Shown: one piece after another, positions 52,353-62,275 of the stretch
Layout of the letters: each line of letters starts with the position of its first letter
Position numbering within the stretch: position 1 is the stretch's first letter
DNA from: CAYJGJ01 sp964367585
GTDB taxonomy: Bacteria > Bacillota > Clostridia > Peptostreptococcales > Anaerovoracaceae
Assembly: GCA_964367585.1 (NCBI GenBank)
Contig: CAYIYH010000003.1
Span: forward strand, 1 to 64,000
DNA length: 64,000 bases
Reading direction: 5' to 3'
Translations under genes and position numbers: made by a program
The notes under the pieces: generated by a model
The model's input: only the letters and a program-made list of their open reading frames with translations
What the model was told of the DNA's origin: nothing
Database searches by the model: none

Positions 52353-54260
52353 TCATGCAAGTATTCGAACGTCATCGACCAGTTGTGTTATTTTTTTTCT
52401 ATCGAATGATTCAAGTATTGACACAGCGTATTTTCTAGATGTACCCAACATATCTCTGAACTCAGCTAGTGTGATGCTGTTGTTTTTGCTCATATGCTCT
52501 TTGAGAATAACCAGCGCCTTATTCCATGACTCTGTTGCAATTATTTGCTGAGATGACAGAGACATGAGATTTCCTTCGCTTACCAAATCATCTATTATAT
52601 GCCGAACTGTCACTTTATCTTTATATTCTGCCAACACTGTTTCTAATTCAGGAAACTCTATGCCAGTCGAAATGAATTTCTTCAGAATTTCATCTTTTAT
52701 CGCTAATTGGCGTTGCGTATATGTTACCGAAAAATCAGGGTTAGACACAACTCCTTGTTTAAGCTTTATTGCGTTGTGTTCCACTAATGTATTAAATAAA
52801 GATTCTAACACTTTTTCGTCATCGGTAGATATGCCTTTCATTACTTTGCTTTTATACTCTTCTTTTGCTATTCCCTGAGAAATAGGATTATTTGCATGGT
52901 AATCAGTAAGAATTGCACTCGATCTCTTTGCGATCTCAGAAATAAAATCTCGGTGAACATATATCCCCGATACAATTTCTATTGCCGTTCCATCCTCACA
53001 CAGGCTCAATAATTGTTGCTCAAATTCGGATTCAGAATAGCCAAGTTTCAAGAATATGTCCTTAATCGGAACTATCTTTCTACTCTGCTCCAGAATCGTC
53101 TGCGCCAATATTTCGGAAGAATTACCGCTTTCCTTGATTCGCAGTGCGCTGAGCGTTTTTTCGTCAAATCGCTTCTGCTTGTCAGGATTAGCATCGAGAA
53201 TGACCCCACCACCGATTGAAATTGCTGGTGAGTAAAAGCGAATAATAAATCTATCCCCTTTTTTTACTGCGATTGGAGATTCTAGGCGTAGCTGTGCATA
53301 TCCCTCTTTACCGCTTTCCAATACTTCTGAATCTAATAATACTACTTTGCAAAGAACTTCCGCAGATCCGTAATATAAATGGACTCTCGACGCATTCGAC
53401 AGCGCTCTAGGGCTATCCGTAAACATAGATATTTTTACAGATAGCATGTTTGTTTGATTTAATGAGTTTGGGAAAGCTATGACGTCTCCCCGATTTATTT
53501 CTTCTTTTTTCACATTGAGGAGATTGATGGCTGTTCGCTGTCCTGCATACGCATGTTCCGACGGAACTCCATGAACTTGTATATTTCTTATTTTTGCCGA
53601 TTTCCCTTCGGGATATATTTGTAACTCATCTCCAACTGAACACATTCCTTCTATAAGAGTTCCCGTAATGACTGTTCCAAATCCTGTCATAGTAAAGACC
53701 CTGTCGATCGGCAATCTTAGTAAATTGGGCGACTCATTACGGGATACGATATTAGAGACCGAATCACATATAAGTGTTTTTAAATCACCTATGTTATGTC
53801 CTGTATATGAAGAAACATCTATTATTGGGGCATCCTCCATGAATGTTCCTTTAAGATATTCTGAAATATCTTCTTTTACTAATTCCATCCACTCTTCATC
53901 GACCAAATCTGCCTTTGTCACTACTGTGATGCCTTTTTTTATACATAACGACTTTAATATTTGAAAATGCTCGGTTGTTTGTGGCATTATTCCTTCAGTA
54001 GCGTCTACTATGAGCATGACTAAATCTATCCCACCTATACCGGCAAGCATGTTTTTTACAAACTTTTCATGGCCGGGAACATCTATAATTCCAATGTTTA
54101 GCCCTCTGTCATTGGGCATTTCGGTAAAACCTAGCTCAATTGTAATACCACGTTTTTTTTCTTCACTTAGTCTATCTGTGTCGGTTCCGGTAAGCGCTTT
54201 GATTAAGCTTGTCTTTCCATGGTCTACATGGCCTGCCGTTCCTATAATTACATTACTCAT
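52353..54260 (-). CDS. selB: Selenocysteine-specific elongation factor SelB
   Basis: 635 residues. GTPase motifs: GTAGHVDHGKTSLIKALTG, DVPGHEKFVKNM and VVTKADLVDEEW. EF-Tu-like domains follow (RVFTMTGFGTVITGTLIEG), then C-terminal winged-helix repeats that bind the SECIS hairpin, ending SRKYAVSILESFDRKKITQL. It brings Sec-tRNA to UGA codons in selD, grdA and both grdB genes. Its start overlaps the selA end by eight bases. Confidence 0.96.
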   Translation of the reverse strand: MSNVIIGTAGHVDHGKTSLIKALTGTDTDRLSEEKKRGITIELGFTEMPNDRGLNIGIIDVPGHEKFVKNMLAGIGGIDLVMLIVDATEGIMPQTTEHFQILKSLCIKKGITVVTKADLVDEEWMELVKEDISEYLKGTFMEDAPIIDVSSYTGHNIGDLKTLICDSVSNIVSRNESPNLLRLPIDRVFTMTGFGTVITGTLIEGMCSVGDELQIYPEGKSAKIRNIQVHGVPSEHAYAGQRTAINLLNVKKEEINRGDVIAFPNSLNQTNMLSVKISMFTDSPRALSNASRVHLYYGSAEVLCKVVLLDSEVLESGKEGYAQLRLESPIAVKKGDRFIIRFYSPAISIGGGVILDANPDKQKRFDEKTLSALRIKESGNSSEILAQTILEQSRKIVPIKDIFLKLGYSESEFEQQLLSLCEDGTAIEIVSGIYVHRDFISEIAKRSSAILTDYHANNPISQGIAKEEYKSKVMKGISTDDEKVLESLFNTLVEHNAIKLKQGVVSNPDFSVTYTQRQLAIKDEILKKFISTGIEFPELETVLAEYKDKVTVRHIIDDLVSEGNLMSLSSQQIIATESWNKALVILKEHMSKNNSITLAEFRDMLGTSRKYAVSILESFDRKKITQLVDDVRILA

Positions 54261-55674
54261 ATATATCCCCAGAAAACTCTTTATCTATTTCTATTAAAGT
54301 ATCTATAATTATTCGCATCTCTTTTTCCGTGACTGTCCTCACGTCTAAATATAGTTTATCTTTGTTTATTCGTCCGATGATAGGAATCTCTGCTCTGCGC
54401 AATCTTCTTTCTATTTTTTCAATTTTGACATTGCTGGTGGATATTTCGACTGCAGCTCCATACAAAATAGTTTCCGGAGCACTCCCCCCTCCGACTCTAT
54501 TTTTAGTATTCACCGAAGATACATTGAGATGTTGTAAATGACTTTTTAATTCTAGCACCATGTTATTGGCGGTTTCGACTAGTTCCTCTCGAGATTTCGT
54601 CAACATGTTTAACACAGGAATTGTCACTTTCGCGTTGTTTTCGTCCAAATATTCTCTAAAAGCACTCTCCATTGCAGCTATTGACATCTTGTCTATCCTA
54701 ACTACCCTTGCTAGTGGATGTTTTTTCATCGCGTCGATGTATTTCTTTTTTCCTGCTATTATTCCACCCTGTGGTCCACCTAAAAGTTTATCCCCACTAA
54801 ATAATATTACATCTATTCCTGTAGAAACACTTTTCTTGACCGATGGCTCGTCAATACCATACTCACTTAAGTCTATCATTAAACCACTGCCCATATCGTA
54901 TATCACAGGCAATTGCGTTTCTTTACCAAGTTCAACTAATTCCTCGAGAGAAACATCTTTTGTAAATCCTACTATTTTATAGTTACTTGCATGGACTTTC
55001 ATGAGAGCCGCTGTATTATCATTAATCGCCGAATTATAATCGTTTATATTGGTTTTATTAGTCGTACCAACTTCTTTGAGCACACAACCACTTTGGGCCA
55101 TCACGTCCGGAACCCTAAAAGAACCACCAATTTCAACAAGCTCACCTCGCGAAACTATGACTTCCTTATTCGCCCCTATTGCTGATAGGCATAACATAGT
55201 AGCGGCAGCATTATTGTTTACAACCATTGCTGCCTCCGTACCGGTAATAAGACATACTAATTTTTCTACATATTCATGTCTAGACCCTCTCTCTCCCCTT
55301 ATTATGTCATATTCCAATGTTGTATAGTTCATCGCAGTCTCTACAACACTGTCACACATTTTTTTTGAAAGGCGAGCTCTTCCTAAATTTGTATGCAATA
55401 CAACACCAGTAGCATTTATTACCTTTATTAATCTTTTATTATTTTTTTCTCTTATAGCATTAATAGCACGATTCACTAATTGATCAAAAGTGCAAGTTTT
55501 CGGATTATCGTCACTACCATTTAGTATTTCTTGACGATATTCATCGATCACCTCTCTTACAGAATCAACTATGATTATTCGTGGCGTATCATAAAAAAAT
55601 TCTGCAAGCGAATCAGCTTGCAGAATTTCATCAATTTTTGGTATTTCTTTTAAATTTTTAGATTTTGAATTCAT
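54253..55674 (-). CDS. selA: Selenocysteine synthase SelA
   Basis: 473 residues. It converts Ser-tRNA(Sec) to Sec-tRNA with selenophosphate. Seen are VINATGVVLHTNLGRARLS, the PLP lysine in LFSGDKLLGGPQGGII, AMVVNNNAAATML, and the C-terminal RRLRRAEIPIIGRI. RBS GAGG. It is placed directly after the tRNA-Sec gene and is coupled to selB. Confidence 0.96.
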   Translation of the reverse strand: MNSKSKNLKEIPKIDEILQADSLAEFFYDTPRIIIVDSVREVIDEYRQEILNGSDDNPKTCTFDQLVNRAINAIREKNNKRLIKVINATGVVLHTNLGRARLSKKMCDSVVETAMNYTTLEYDIIRGERGSRHEYVEKLVCLITGTEAAMVVNNNAAATMLCLSAIGANKEVIVSRGELVEIGGSFRVPDVMAQSGCVLKEVGTTNKTNINDYNSAINDNTAALMKVHASNYKIVGFTKDVSLEELVELGKETQLPVIYDMGSGLMIDLSEYGIDEPSVKKSVSTGIDVILFSGDKLLGGPQGGIIAGKKKYIDAMKKHPLARVVRIDKMSIAAMESAFREYLDENNAKVTIPVLNMLTKSREELVETANNMVLELKSHLQHLNVSSVNTKNRVGGGSAPETILYGAAVEISTSNVKIEKIERRLRRAEIPIIGRINKDKLYLDVRTVTEKEMRIIIDTLIEIDKEFSGDIYE

Positions 55675-55722
55675 ATTTTATAACCTCAAAGGACAGAGTA
55701 CATTTAAACATTGTTACAAAAA

Positions 55723-55819
55723 TGGCGAGAGTATGTGGGAATCGAACCCACCCAAGAGGCTCCTAACCCCTCGAACCGATTTTGAAGATCGGAAGGCACA
55801 CCAGCACCCATCTACCCTC
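55723..55819 (-). tRNA. selC: tRNA-Sec (anticodon UCA)
   Basis: 97 bases. The anticodon stem reads CCGATCTTCAAAATCGG with TCA in the loop; the long variable arm is GAGGGGTTAGGAGCCTCTT; the T arm is GTGGGTTCGATTCCCAC; the 3' end GCCA is encoded. Extended acceptor GAGGGTA/TACTCTC. It stands about 50 bases upstream of selA in the same direction. Confidence 0.95.
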
Positions 55820-55855
55820 ATGTAACATTATTTATTCGTCAAACTTTAAAATAAA

Positions 55856-57157
55856 TTATTCATCAAACTTTGAACAAAATCTTTCTTCGTATTGAGCAAT
55901 TAACTCTTCTCTAAACTTAGGATGAGCGATATTTATAAGATTTTTCGCTCTTTGTCTAAGCGAAACACCTTTCATAGGAGCTATTCCATATTCCGTTACT
56001 ATATAGTCGACATCATTTCTGGATGTTGTTACGGCCGCACCATGATCTAAAAATGGAACTATCTTTGATATTTTTCCCTTAACAGTAGAAGGCATTGCCA
56101 TTATGGCTGCTCCACCGTTACTTGCAGTTGCTCCTCTTACGAAGTCTACCTGCCCACCAACACCAGAAATTTGAACAGTTCCTATTGTTTCGGAAACAAC
56201 TTGTCCCATAAAATCCACTTGCACACATGAGTTAATTGCTTTCATGTTATCGTTTTGTGATATTACGAATGGATTATTAACATAGTCTACGGGACGGAAT
56301 TCTATATCCGGATTATTATCTATATAGTCATATAACTTTCGAGTCCCCATTATAAATGTAAGGATGCTTTTTCCATTATGGATTGTCTTTTTACTATTGG
56401 TGATTACTCCTGCTTCCACAAGCTCAAGGACTCCATCGGAAATCATTTCAGAGTGGATTCCCAAATCTTTTTTTTCTTTGAGGAATAGTAAGACTGCATC
56501 GGGAATTGCACCTATCCCTAGTTGAATAGTGTCTCCATCATTAATCAGTTTTGCACAATTTTCTCCAATAGCCTTTTCGATATCTGTAATAGTTGGAGGT
56601 TGTAACTCGATAATAGGTTCATCGTATTCTACTATACAATCTAGCTCTGATACATGAACTAAACTTCCGGAACCGGTCCAAGGCATCTGAACATTGACTT
56701 GAGCGATGACTGTCTTGGATTGCTTGATAGCCTCCAAAGTATAGTCGACAGACACTCCAAGTGAACAATATCCCTCTGCATTTGGAGGTGTTACCATTAC
56801 AAGTGCCACATCAGGTTTTAGTACAGTTTTAATTAATTTAGGTACTTCGTGAAAGAATGACGGTGTAAAGTCAATCAAATTTTCCCTTGAAGCTTTCCGT
56901 GTAGATGATCCTACAAAAATTGCGTTATGGTGGAAGTTCTCCGCATACTCAGGCAAACAATACTCGGCCTTTCCCATTGCGACTAAATGTATTATCTCAA
57001 CATTTTTGTATTCCTTTGCATTTTTTACCATTGCTTCTACAATATGAGCTGGCTCTCCACAAGCATGACCAGTAAAAACTCTATCTCCAGATTTAATAAA
57101 TTTTACAGCTTCTTCAGAAGTCATTTTTCGTTCGTCAAATATTTTTTTCCATTCCAT
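55856..57157 (-). CDS. Acetyl-CoA hydrolase/transferase-family CoA-transferase
   Basis: About 433 residues from MEWKKIFDERK, set by GGAGG seven bases before 57157. The N-terminal domain has RVFTGHACGEPAHIVEAMV and VSVDYTLEAIKQSKTVIAQV; the C-terminal domain has IQLGIGAIPDAVL, ISGVGGQVDFVRGA and DYIVTEYGIAPMKGVSLRQR. The subfamily is that of 4-hydroxybutyrate or butyryl-CoA:acetate CoA-transferases in fermenting Clostridia. It moves CoA between acetate and an acyl acid. The substrate acid is uncertain. Confidence 0.85.
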   Translation of the reverse strand: MEWKKIFDERKMTSEEAVKFIKSGDRVFTGHACGEPAHIVEAMVKNAKEYKNVEIIHLVAMGKAEYCLPEYAENFHHNAIFVGSSTRKASRENLIDFTPSFFHEVPKLIKTVLKPDVALVMVTPPNAEGYCSLGVSVDYTLEAIKQSKTVIAQVNVQMPWTGSGSLVHVSELDCIVEYDEPIIELQPPTITDIEKAIGENCAKLINDGDTIQLGIGAIPDAVLLFLKEKKDLGIHSEMISDGVLELVEAGVITNSKKTIHNGKSILTFIMGTRKLYDYIDNNPDIEFRPVDYVNNPFVISQNDNMKAINSCVQVDFMGQVVSETIGTVQISGVGGQVDFVRGATASNGGAAIMAMPSTVKGKISKIVPFLDHGAAVTTSRNDVDYIVTEYGIAPMKGVSLRQRAKNLINIAHPKFREELIAQYEERFCSKFDE

Positions 57158-57380
57158 ATGTATTCCTCCATAATTATCCATTAATATATGACATATAAAT
57201 TTCTTTTTTCAAAGCAAAAATAATTTTATATTGTATTTTTTTTATTATTTTACATTTTTTTCTTTAATTTTCCTGTAAAAAATATTATAATTTAAAAAAG
57301 CGGAATATTTAGTAAGCTTTAACGAATAGATTTTCACACTATCCGAAACAAAATTAGTTTTGTGTATTTCAAAAGAATGG

Positions 57381-57495
57381 GATAAACAAATAATCCCACT
57401 CTATGTTAACTAATAGTTTAGGGGGATTATTTGTCGTTCGACCCGCCCTTGCTTCGCAAGATGGCAGATTCATATTAGCCGAGCTAATATAAATA
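57381..57495. repeat. Dispersed repeat family B, copy 2
   Basis: Three hairpins as in copy 1: a perfect 12-bp ACAAATAATCCC/GGGATTATTTGT around CACTCTA, then GCCCTTGC-TTC-GCAAGATGGC, then ATATTAGC-CGA-GCTAATAT. It fills much of the 57158-57530 gap and ends 35 bases before the BMP gene start, so it is part of that gene's leader or promoter region. Confidence 0.8.
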
Positions 57496-57530
57496 TCCGC
57501 ATTATTAACATAATTCAGAGGAGGAATATT

Positions 57531-58604
57531 ATGAAAAAACTGTTGGCATTGCTTTTAATTGCAATCATGGCTTTCACATTGGTAGCATGTGGTGGTGATT
57601 CAGCTGAAGAAGAATCTGGAGCGGAAATTGCTTTAGTAACTGACGTAGGAACTATCGACGACCGTTCATTTAACCAAGGTGCTTGGGAAGGTGTTGAAGC
57701 ATACTGCGAAGATAACGGTGTGACTTATGCATACTACCAACCTACAGAAAACAGTGACGTAGCCAGAATGGAACAAATCGATAATGCCGTTGTAAATGGT
57801 GCAAAAATTGTCGTTACTCCAGGATTCTTATTTAACACTGTAATCCTTGAAGCACAAGACAAATATCCTGATGTTAATTTCATCTTCCTAGATGGAGTAC
57901 CTCAAGATGCTGACTTCAATGTTAGAATCGAAGCAAACACAGTAGGTGTTTTATTCGCTGAACAAGAAGCTGGATACTTGGCTGGATATGCTGCTGTAAA
58001 AGAAGGATACACAAGCCTAGGATTCTTAGGTGGAATGGCTGTACCTGCGGTAGTTAGATTCGGATATGGATTCGTAGAAGGTGCAGAAGATGCAGCTCAA
58101 GAATTAGGTTTAGATTCTGTTGAAATTAAATACGGATACACAGGAACATTCGAACCATCTCCAGACATCCAAACTAAAGCAGCTTCTTGGTACAATGATG
58201 GAACAGAAGTAATATTTGCTTGTGGTGGTGGAATTTGGTCTAATATCGATGCTGCTGCTGACGAAGCAGGTGCACTTCTAATCGGTGTTGACTCTGACCA
58301 AAATCACCTGTCTGAAAACTTCCTTACTTCTTCTATGAAGGGATTACAAGCAGCTACTTACCAAATCATCGAATCTGTCTACAATGACACTTTCCAAGGT
58401 GGTGAAACTGTAATCTTAGGTGCTGCAGAAGAGGCTGTAGGGCTTCCTATGGATACATCTACGTTTGAAACATTTACACAAGATGATTACGATACATTAT
58501 TCGCAATGATCCAAGATGGATCTGTTGATATCGTAACAGACGCTGATGTTGCATCTGCTGCGGAAATTGCTACTGATATAGTAACAGTTACTATAGTTGA
58601 GTAA
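57531..58604 (+). CDS. BMP-family (PnrA-like) substrate-binding lipoprotein
   Basis: 357 residues. Signal peptide MKKLLALLLIAIMAFTLVAC with lipobox VACG (Cys20). The BMP fold is clear: IALVTDVGTIDDRSFNQGAW, IVVTPGFLFNTVILEAQ, EQEAGYLAGYAAV, and VIFACGGGIWSNIDAA. BMP proteins bind nucleosides or other small solutes for ABC import. No permease or ATPase gene is nearby, so the rest of the importer must be elsewhere. RBS GGAGG. Codon use is more regular (GGA, GAA rich) than its neighbours, typical of high expression. Confidence 0.9.
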   Translation: MKKLLALLLIAIMAFTLVACGGDSAEEESGAEIALVTDVGTIDDRSFNQGAWEGVEAYCEDNGVTYAYYQPTENSDVARMEQIDNAVVNGAKIVVTPGFLFNTVILEAQDKYPDVNFIFLDGVPQDADFNVRIEANTVGVLFAEQEAGYLAGYAAVKEGYTSLGFLGGMAVPAVVRFGYGFVEGAEDAAQELGLDSVEIKYGYTGTFEPSPDIQTKAASWYNDGTEVIFACGGGIWSNIDAAADEAGALLIGVDSDQNHLSENFLTSSMKGLQAATYQIIESVYNDTFQGGETVILGAAEEAVGLPMDTSTFETFTQDDYDTLFAMIQDGSVDIVTDADVASAAEIATDIVTVTIVE

Positions 58605-58650
58605 AATAACGTTTACTTACATACTAGATAGTGGTACAATTATCTACGGA

Positions 58651-58684
58651 AAAAGGGGATTGTCTAATAGACAATCCCCTTTTC
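58651..58684 (+). terminator. Strong terminator after the BMP gene
   Basis: AAAAGGGGATTGTC pairs perfectly with GACAATCCCCTTTT and continues TTCTTTT. It lies 46 bases after the stop. Confidence 0.9.
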
Positions 58685-58816
58685 TTTTACGTATTCATTA
58701 TGTGTTTTACTATCAATAACATCAAATAAACACTGCATAATTAGCTAATTTGTGGTCTTAGTTTTGCACACTCTTTTTTGCGCATTCGCAATACTATATA
58801 ACAAATACTGCTCAAA

Positions 58817-59611
58817 TTACATATTTTTGGATTTTTCCTCACATGCTTTCATCGCTTCAAATATCGCACTCCTCAATCCTTTTTGCTCTAACGTGCGGAC
58901 TGCCTCTATAGTCGTTCCTCCCGGAGAACAAACCATATCTTTTAAAGTCGCAGGGTGAAAATCTGTTTCCTTTACCATCTTAGCACTTCCCATAACTGCC
59001 TGTGCAGCAAACCTATATGCCAATTCTCTCGACATGCCTCCATGCACCGCAGCGTCAGCCATAGCCTCTATTATCATATATACATATGCGGGAGAACTTC
59101 CACTCACGGAAACAACTACGTCTAATAATTTCTCCGCTACAGGTTCGACTTCCCCAAAACTCTCAAGTATATTTTTGACGGCATCAAAATCCTCTTTTTC
59201 GATCATACTATTTGCACACATCGCAGTCATACCCTCAAGAACTAGTGCTGGAGTATTTGGCATCGTCCTTATGAGCTTTACTTTTTTGAGAAATTTTTCC
59301 TCAAGCCACTCTATTGTTTTACCTGGCGCAACGGTTACGATTATATTATGATCTTCCACCGATGTTCTGATTTCTTCAATTACTTCCTCATAGAACTGAG
59401 GCTTAACCGTAAGAAGTATAATATCAGAATTCTTAACCACTTCGATATTGTCACTAGCGGTGTTAATACCAAACTTCTCGGCTGCTGCCTCAGTTTTTTC
59501 AGTGTCGATATCAAACACCGTAATATCAGAAGGTATTATTTCTTGTCTAAATAATATCCCCGTCGTCATGGCACGCGCCATATTTCCAAATCCCAAAAAT
59601 CCAATTTTCAT
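58817..59611 (-). CDS. proC: Pyrroline-5-carboxylate reductase
   Basis: 264 residues. It makes proline from pyrroline-5-carboxylate with NAD(P)H. The nucleotide fold opens MKIGFLGFGNMARAMTTGIL; the C-terminal helical domain has SVSGSSPAYVYMIIEAMADA and the signature LKDMVCSPGGTTIEAVRTLE. RBS AAAGGA. It stands alone between the BMP gene and the sortase. Confidence 0.94.
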   Translation of the reverse strand: MKIGFLGFGNMARAMTTGILFRQEIIPSDITVFDIDTEKTEAAAEKFGINTASDNIEVVKNSDIILLTVKPQFYEEVIEEIRTSVEDHNIIVTVAPGKTIEWLEEKFLKKVKLIRTMPNTPALVLEGMTAMCANSMIEKEDFDAVKNILESFGEVEPVAEKLLDVVVSVSGSSPAYVYMIIEAMADAAVHGGMSRELAYRFAAQAVMGSAKMVKETDFHPATLKDMVCSPGGTTIEAVRTLEQKGLRSAIFEAMKACEEKSKNM

Positions 59612-59753
59612 AATCTATTCCTTTCCTTTCTGTTCTTTTATTTTATTTTCTATAAATCAATTTAAATCAAGGCTACAATTCACACGATTAATACGTGTCA
59701 TATTAGCTGGATATATAGTTTCGCGTTAGGTGAAGTATAAAGGGTCATATTAA

Positions 59754-60518
59754 TTAAGGGGTTATCTCCTTGGCCACAACCAAAAATCTCCCCGGAGCAT
59801 GCGTGTTGCTAGCCAAGCATGTCGACATCGTTATGATGTTGTCTCCAAAGGATGCTGTAGCGCCTGTATCATATAATTCCATCGAATTAATTATTCCCAT
59901 ATATTCATTAAACGCTTGCTCGTCCGTAATATTTCCATATTCAAAGAAGTCAAAGAAATCCTCATCTATGCTTAGCAGTGATACTATTGCAACATTAATA
60001 ATTTCATATTCTCTGATTTCGTCCATCGTATCGAACCGAATCACGTTGTTCTCCGAGAAAAATGCTGGATCATCATACTCGTCTAATTCCGCAAACATAC
60101 TCCCATTTTGCATGTTATGTCCATGCACAATCATATTGCTGCTTCCCGGTTCATAATAATCATCAATATATATAGAACCACTGCTCGCACTTTCTTTTTT
60201 ATAATTTCTGTACAAATAGTAGTCACCACTATTCGGACTATACATAACCGGATAATTAATGTTAGTACTGGGAATTGTAATCCACCCCCAAAAATCATTA
60301 TTTTCGTCATACATTTCTTTGTAAAATTGCAAAGTTGATTCTTCATAGAAATTTTCATTAAGTGAAGCTACTCGAGTATGTAAATCATCATATGCGGAGC
60401 TTTCTCGTTCAGAAGTAATGTAATAATCGGCTATCCTGTATCCGCTCAGCAATACTACTATTAGAAGCAATATCATTATTAACTTATACAACCTATCTGT
60501 TTTTTTATTTTCGTCCAT
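59754..60518 (-). CDS. srtB: Class B sortase
   Basis: 254 residues with an N-terminal anchor (LYKLIMILLLIVVLLSGYRI) and the sortase beta-barrel. Catalytic His in MIVHGHNMQNGSMF, Cys in TMSTCLASNTH, Arg in PGRFLVVAKE. The FWGWITIPSTNINYPVM and YLYRNYKKE blocks mark class B. It attaches proteins to the cell wall; no protein with a sorting signal is seen in the window. Confidence 0.92.
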   Translation of the reverse strand: MDENKKTDRLYKLIMILLLIVVLLSGYRIADYYITSERESSAYDDLHTRVASLNENFYEESTLQFYKEMYDENNDFWGWITIPSTNINYPVMYSPNSGDYYLYRNYKKESASSGSIYIDDYYEPGSSNMIVHGHNMQNGSMFAELDEYDDPAFFSENNVIRFDTMDEIREYEIINVAIVSLLSIDEDFFDFFEYGNITDEQAFNEYMGIINSMELYDTGATASFGDNIITMSTCLASNTHAPGRFLVVAKEITP

Positions 60519-60533
60519 CTTTATCCCTATAAA

Positions 60534-60572
60534 TTATAACCATTGCACGCTGTCCCCCGCCTCTTAGTCTTC
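60534..60572. repeat. Dispersed hairpin repeat family A, copy 7 (partial)
   Basis: ATAACCATTGCACGCTGTCC then CCCGCCTCTTAGTC matches only the proximal module of copy 2 (5151-5198). It lies upstream of the sortase gene, in the 317-base gap 60519-60835. Confidence 0.5.
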
Positions 60573-60674
60573 TTTTTACCATATAGCTATCAGCACAGCC
60601 AGAATTCTTATTTACTAATATAGTATAACATATTATCCGCGCATTTTTATAAGTGCATAAGAAATTTATAAAAA

Positions 60675-60706
60675 AAACCCTCAAAAGTACATTTTTTGAG
60701 GGTTTT
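60675..60706 (-). terminator. Terminator after the MttB-like gene
   Basis: ACCCTCAAAA pairs with TTTTGAGGGT; the minus strand then runs TTTTTTTTAT. An extra inverted repeat, ATTGATGT/ACATCAAT, lies between it and the MttB-like stop. Confidence 0.8.
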
Positions 60707-60835
60707 TGGTAATTATTTATAATTATATTACAGTGCTCATTCTATAAATCTTATTTTATTGCAAAACCTACTATCTTCAATTGATGTCAAAATATCAACA
60801 ATTGTCATAAAAGTAACATCAATTCTCATAGATGA

Positions 60836-62275
60836 CTAATATCGTGATTGCCAAATTTTTTCATGCTTTTCAATTATGTCTATTTTGTCTTGGCTTAAAG
60901 AAGGAACTTTATGGGTTATCAATATATCATTGATTTTATCAATAATTTTATTATGCAAATAGTTTTTCTCATCCTTCACCATGTTCCTTGAATACAATTC
61001 GGGATACCACACATCTCTATATTGTTCAAGCGTTGTGTCTTCTTCGAGATAGTGATTGGCAGGCCCAACTTCCTTTATTGTTTGATACATTATCGCTTCT
61101 TTATTCACCTCTACACCCACCACGAAATGCTTTACTTGTTCAATTATTTCATTAGCCAGAACAATATTTACAGGAGATATTCCGTATGAGTGTCCCATTT
61201 CGCCAACATCATGGACAAAACTTGCCTTACTCATTATTGAGCTCATCAATCCTAACTGCATTTCAGAAACCGCTTGATAATCCATAGTGCTTGCATCTGT
61301 AACTGACCCAGTTCCATAAAATGGTAATCCATAATACTCCGCCATCTCAGAACTTGCCGCATTACAAAGATAAAACTCCGGACATCCATACGATCCAATA
61401 TTAGTTTTCATATCCATAATAGTATTCATAGCACCATAAATAAAAGAACTTTTCTCTCGTACTGCTTGAGATATCACTAATCCAGTCAATACTTCCACAT
61501 TATTTTGGACGATAATTGCCGCCTTACTCATCGGTGCGGTTGCGCCCATCATACTATAAGGCATATACACAAATGGAATCCCATGTTCCGCACATAATTT
61601 TATTCTAAGCGTGCTTTCCTCAGGATGAGATCTTGGAGAAATCGGTTCCGCATAATACATGAAAAACGGCTTTTCTCTAAGGGCTTCCGGGCCACCGGCA
61701 AACTCTACAGCAAATTCTAGTATGTCTTTTAATCCATCTGTATCACTAGTACATACTTGGATTCCCTTAGTATAATATTTCAACACATCACAAAAACATT
61801 GCTGACATGCTATTTTAGAATTCCCCTCACGGAAAACACCTGTTGCCAATATGAAATCCATGTTGGGTAAGCAATCTGATATTGTACAAATAGTTTTAAT
61901 ATCCTCTCTCACAAAGTCTCGAGGCTCATTTGTTTCAGGTTGAAGGAATTCGAACTGATCAGCACCTGACCCAAAATATATGTTTCTCTTTTCGTCCATC
62001 TCGATACAAACTTCACCATCACGATTATAAATTGTAATATTCTTTGGTGCTAATTCTAGGGATTTTTGAACTAAACCTCTTGGAATTTTTGCAATATTAT
62101 TATCAGAAAAGACGACGCCTTTTTCTTTTAGTATCTCTACTACGTCATCCCCCTCAATTTTTACACCTAATTCTTCCATTATTTCAAGCGACACTTCATG
62201 GATTTCTTCTATTTTTTTCTTATCTAATACTCGAAAATCTATCCCTTGCGAAATATTTCTTTTTGGAAATGACAT
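60836..62275 (-). CDS. MttB-superfamily (trimethylamine methyltransferase-like) protein without pyrrolysine
   Basis: 479 residues. The family fold is seen in ISQGIDFRVLDKKKIEEIHE, IYFGSGADQFEFLQPETNEP, ALREKPFFMYYAEPISPRSH, YGAMNTIMDMKTNIGSYGCP and FVHDVGEMGHSYGISPVNIV. No in-frame amber codon interrupts it, so it is of the non-pyrrolysine type, whose known members demethylate glycine betaine, proline betaine, carnitine and similar quaternary amines onto a corrinoid protein. No corrinoid protein or activase gene is in the window. A gate-type membrane protein gene lies just upstream. Confidence 0.88.
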   Translation of the reverse strand: MSFPKRNISQGIDFRVLDKKKIEEIHEVSLEIMEELGVKIEGDDVVEILKEKGVVFSDNNIAKIPRGLVQKSLELAPKNITIYNRDGEVCIEMDEKRNIYFGSGADQFEFLQPETNEPRDFVREDIKTICTISDCLPNMDFILATGVFREGNSKIACQQCFCDVLKYYTKGIQVCTSDTDGLKDILEFAVEFAGGPEALREKPFFMYYAEPISPRSHPEESTLRIKLCAEHGIPFVYMPYSMMGATAPMSKAAIIVQNNVEVLTGLVISQAVREKSSFIYGAMNTIMDMKTNIGSYGCPEFYLCNAASSEMAEYYGLPFYGTGSVTDASTMDYQAVSEMQLGLMSSIMSKASFVHDVGEMGHSYGISPVNIVLANEIIEQVKHFVVGVEVNKEAIMYQTIKEVGPANHYLEEDTTLEQYRDVWYPELYSRNMVKDEKNYLHNKIIDKINDILITHKVPSLSQDKIDIIEKHEKIWQSRY

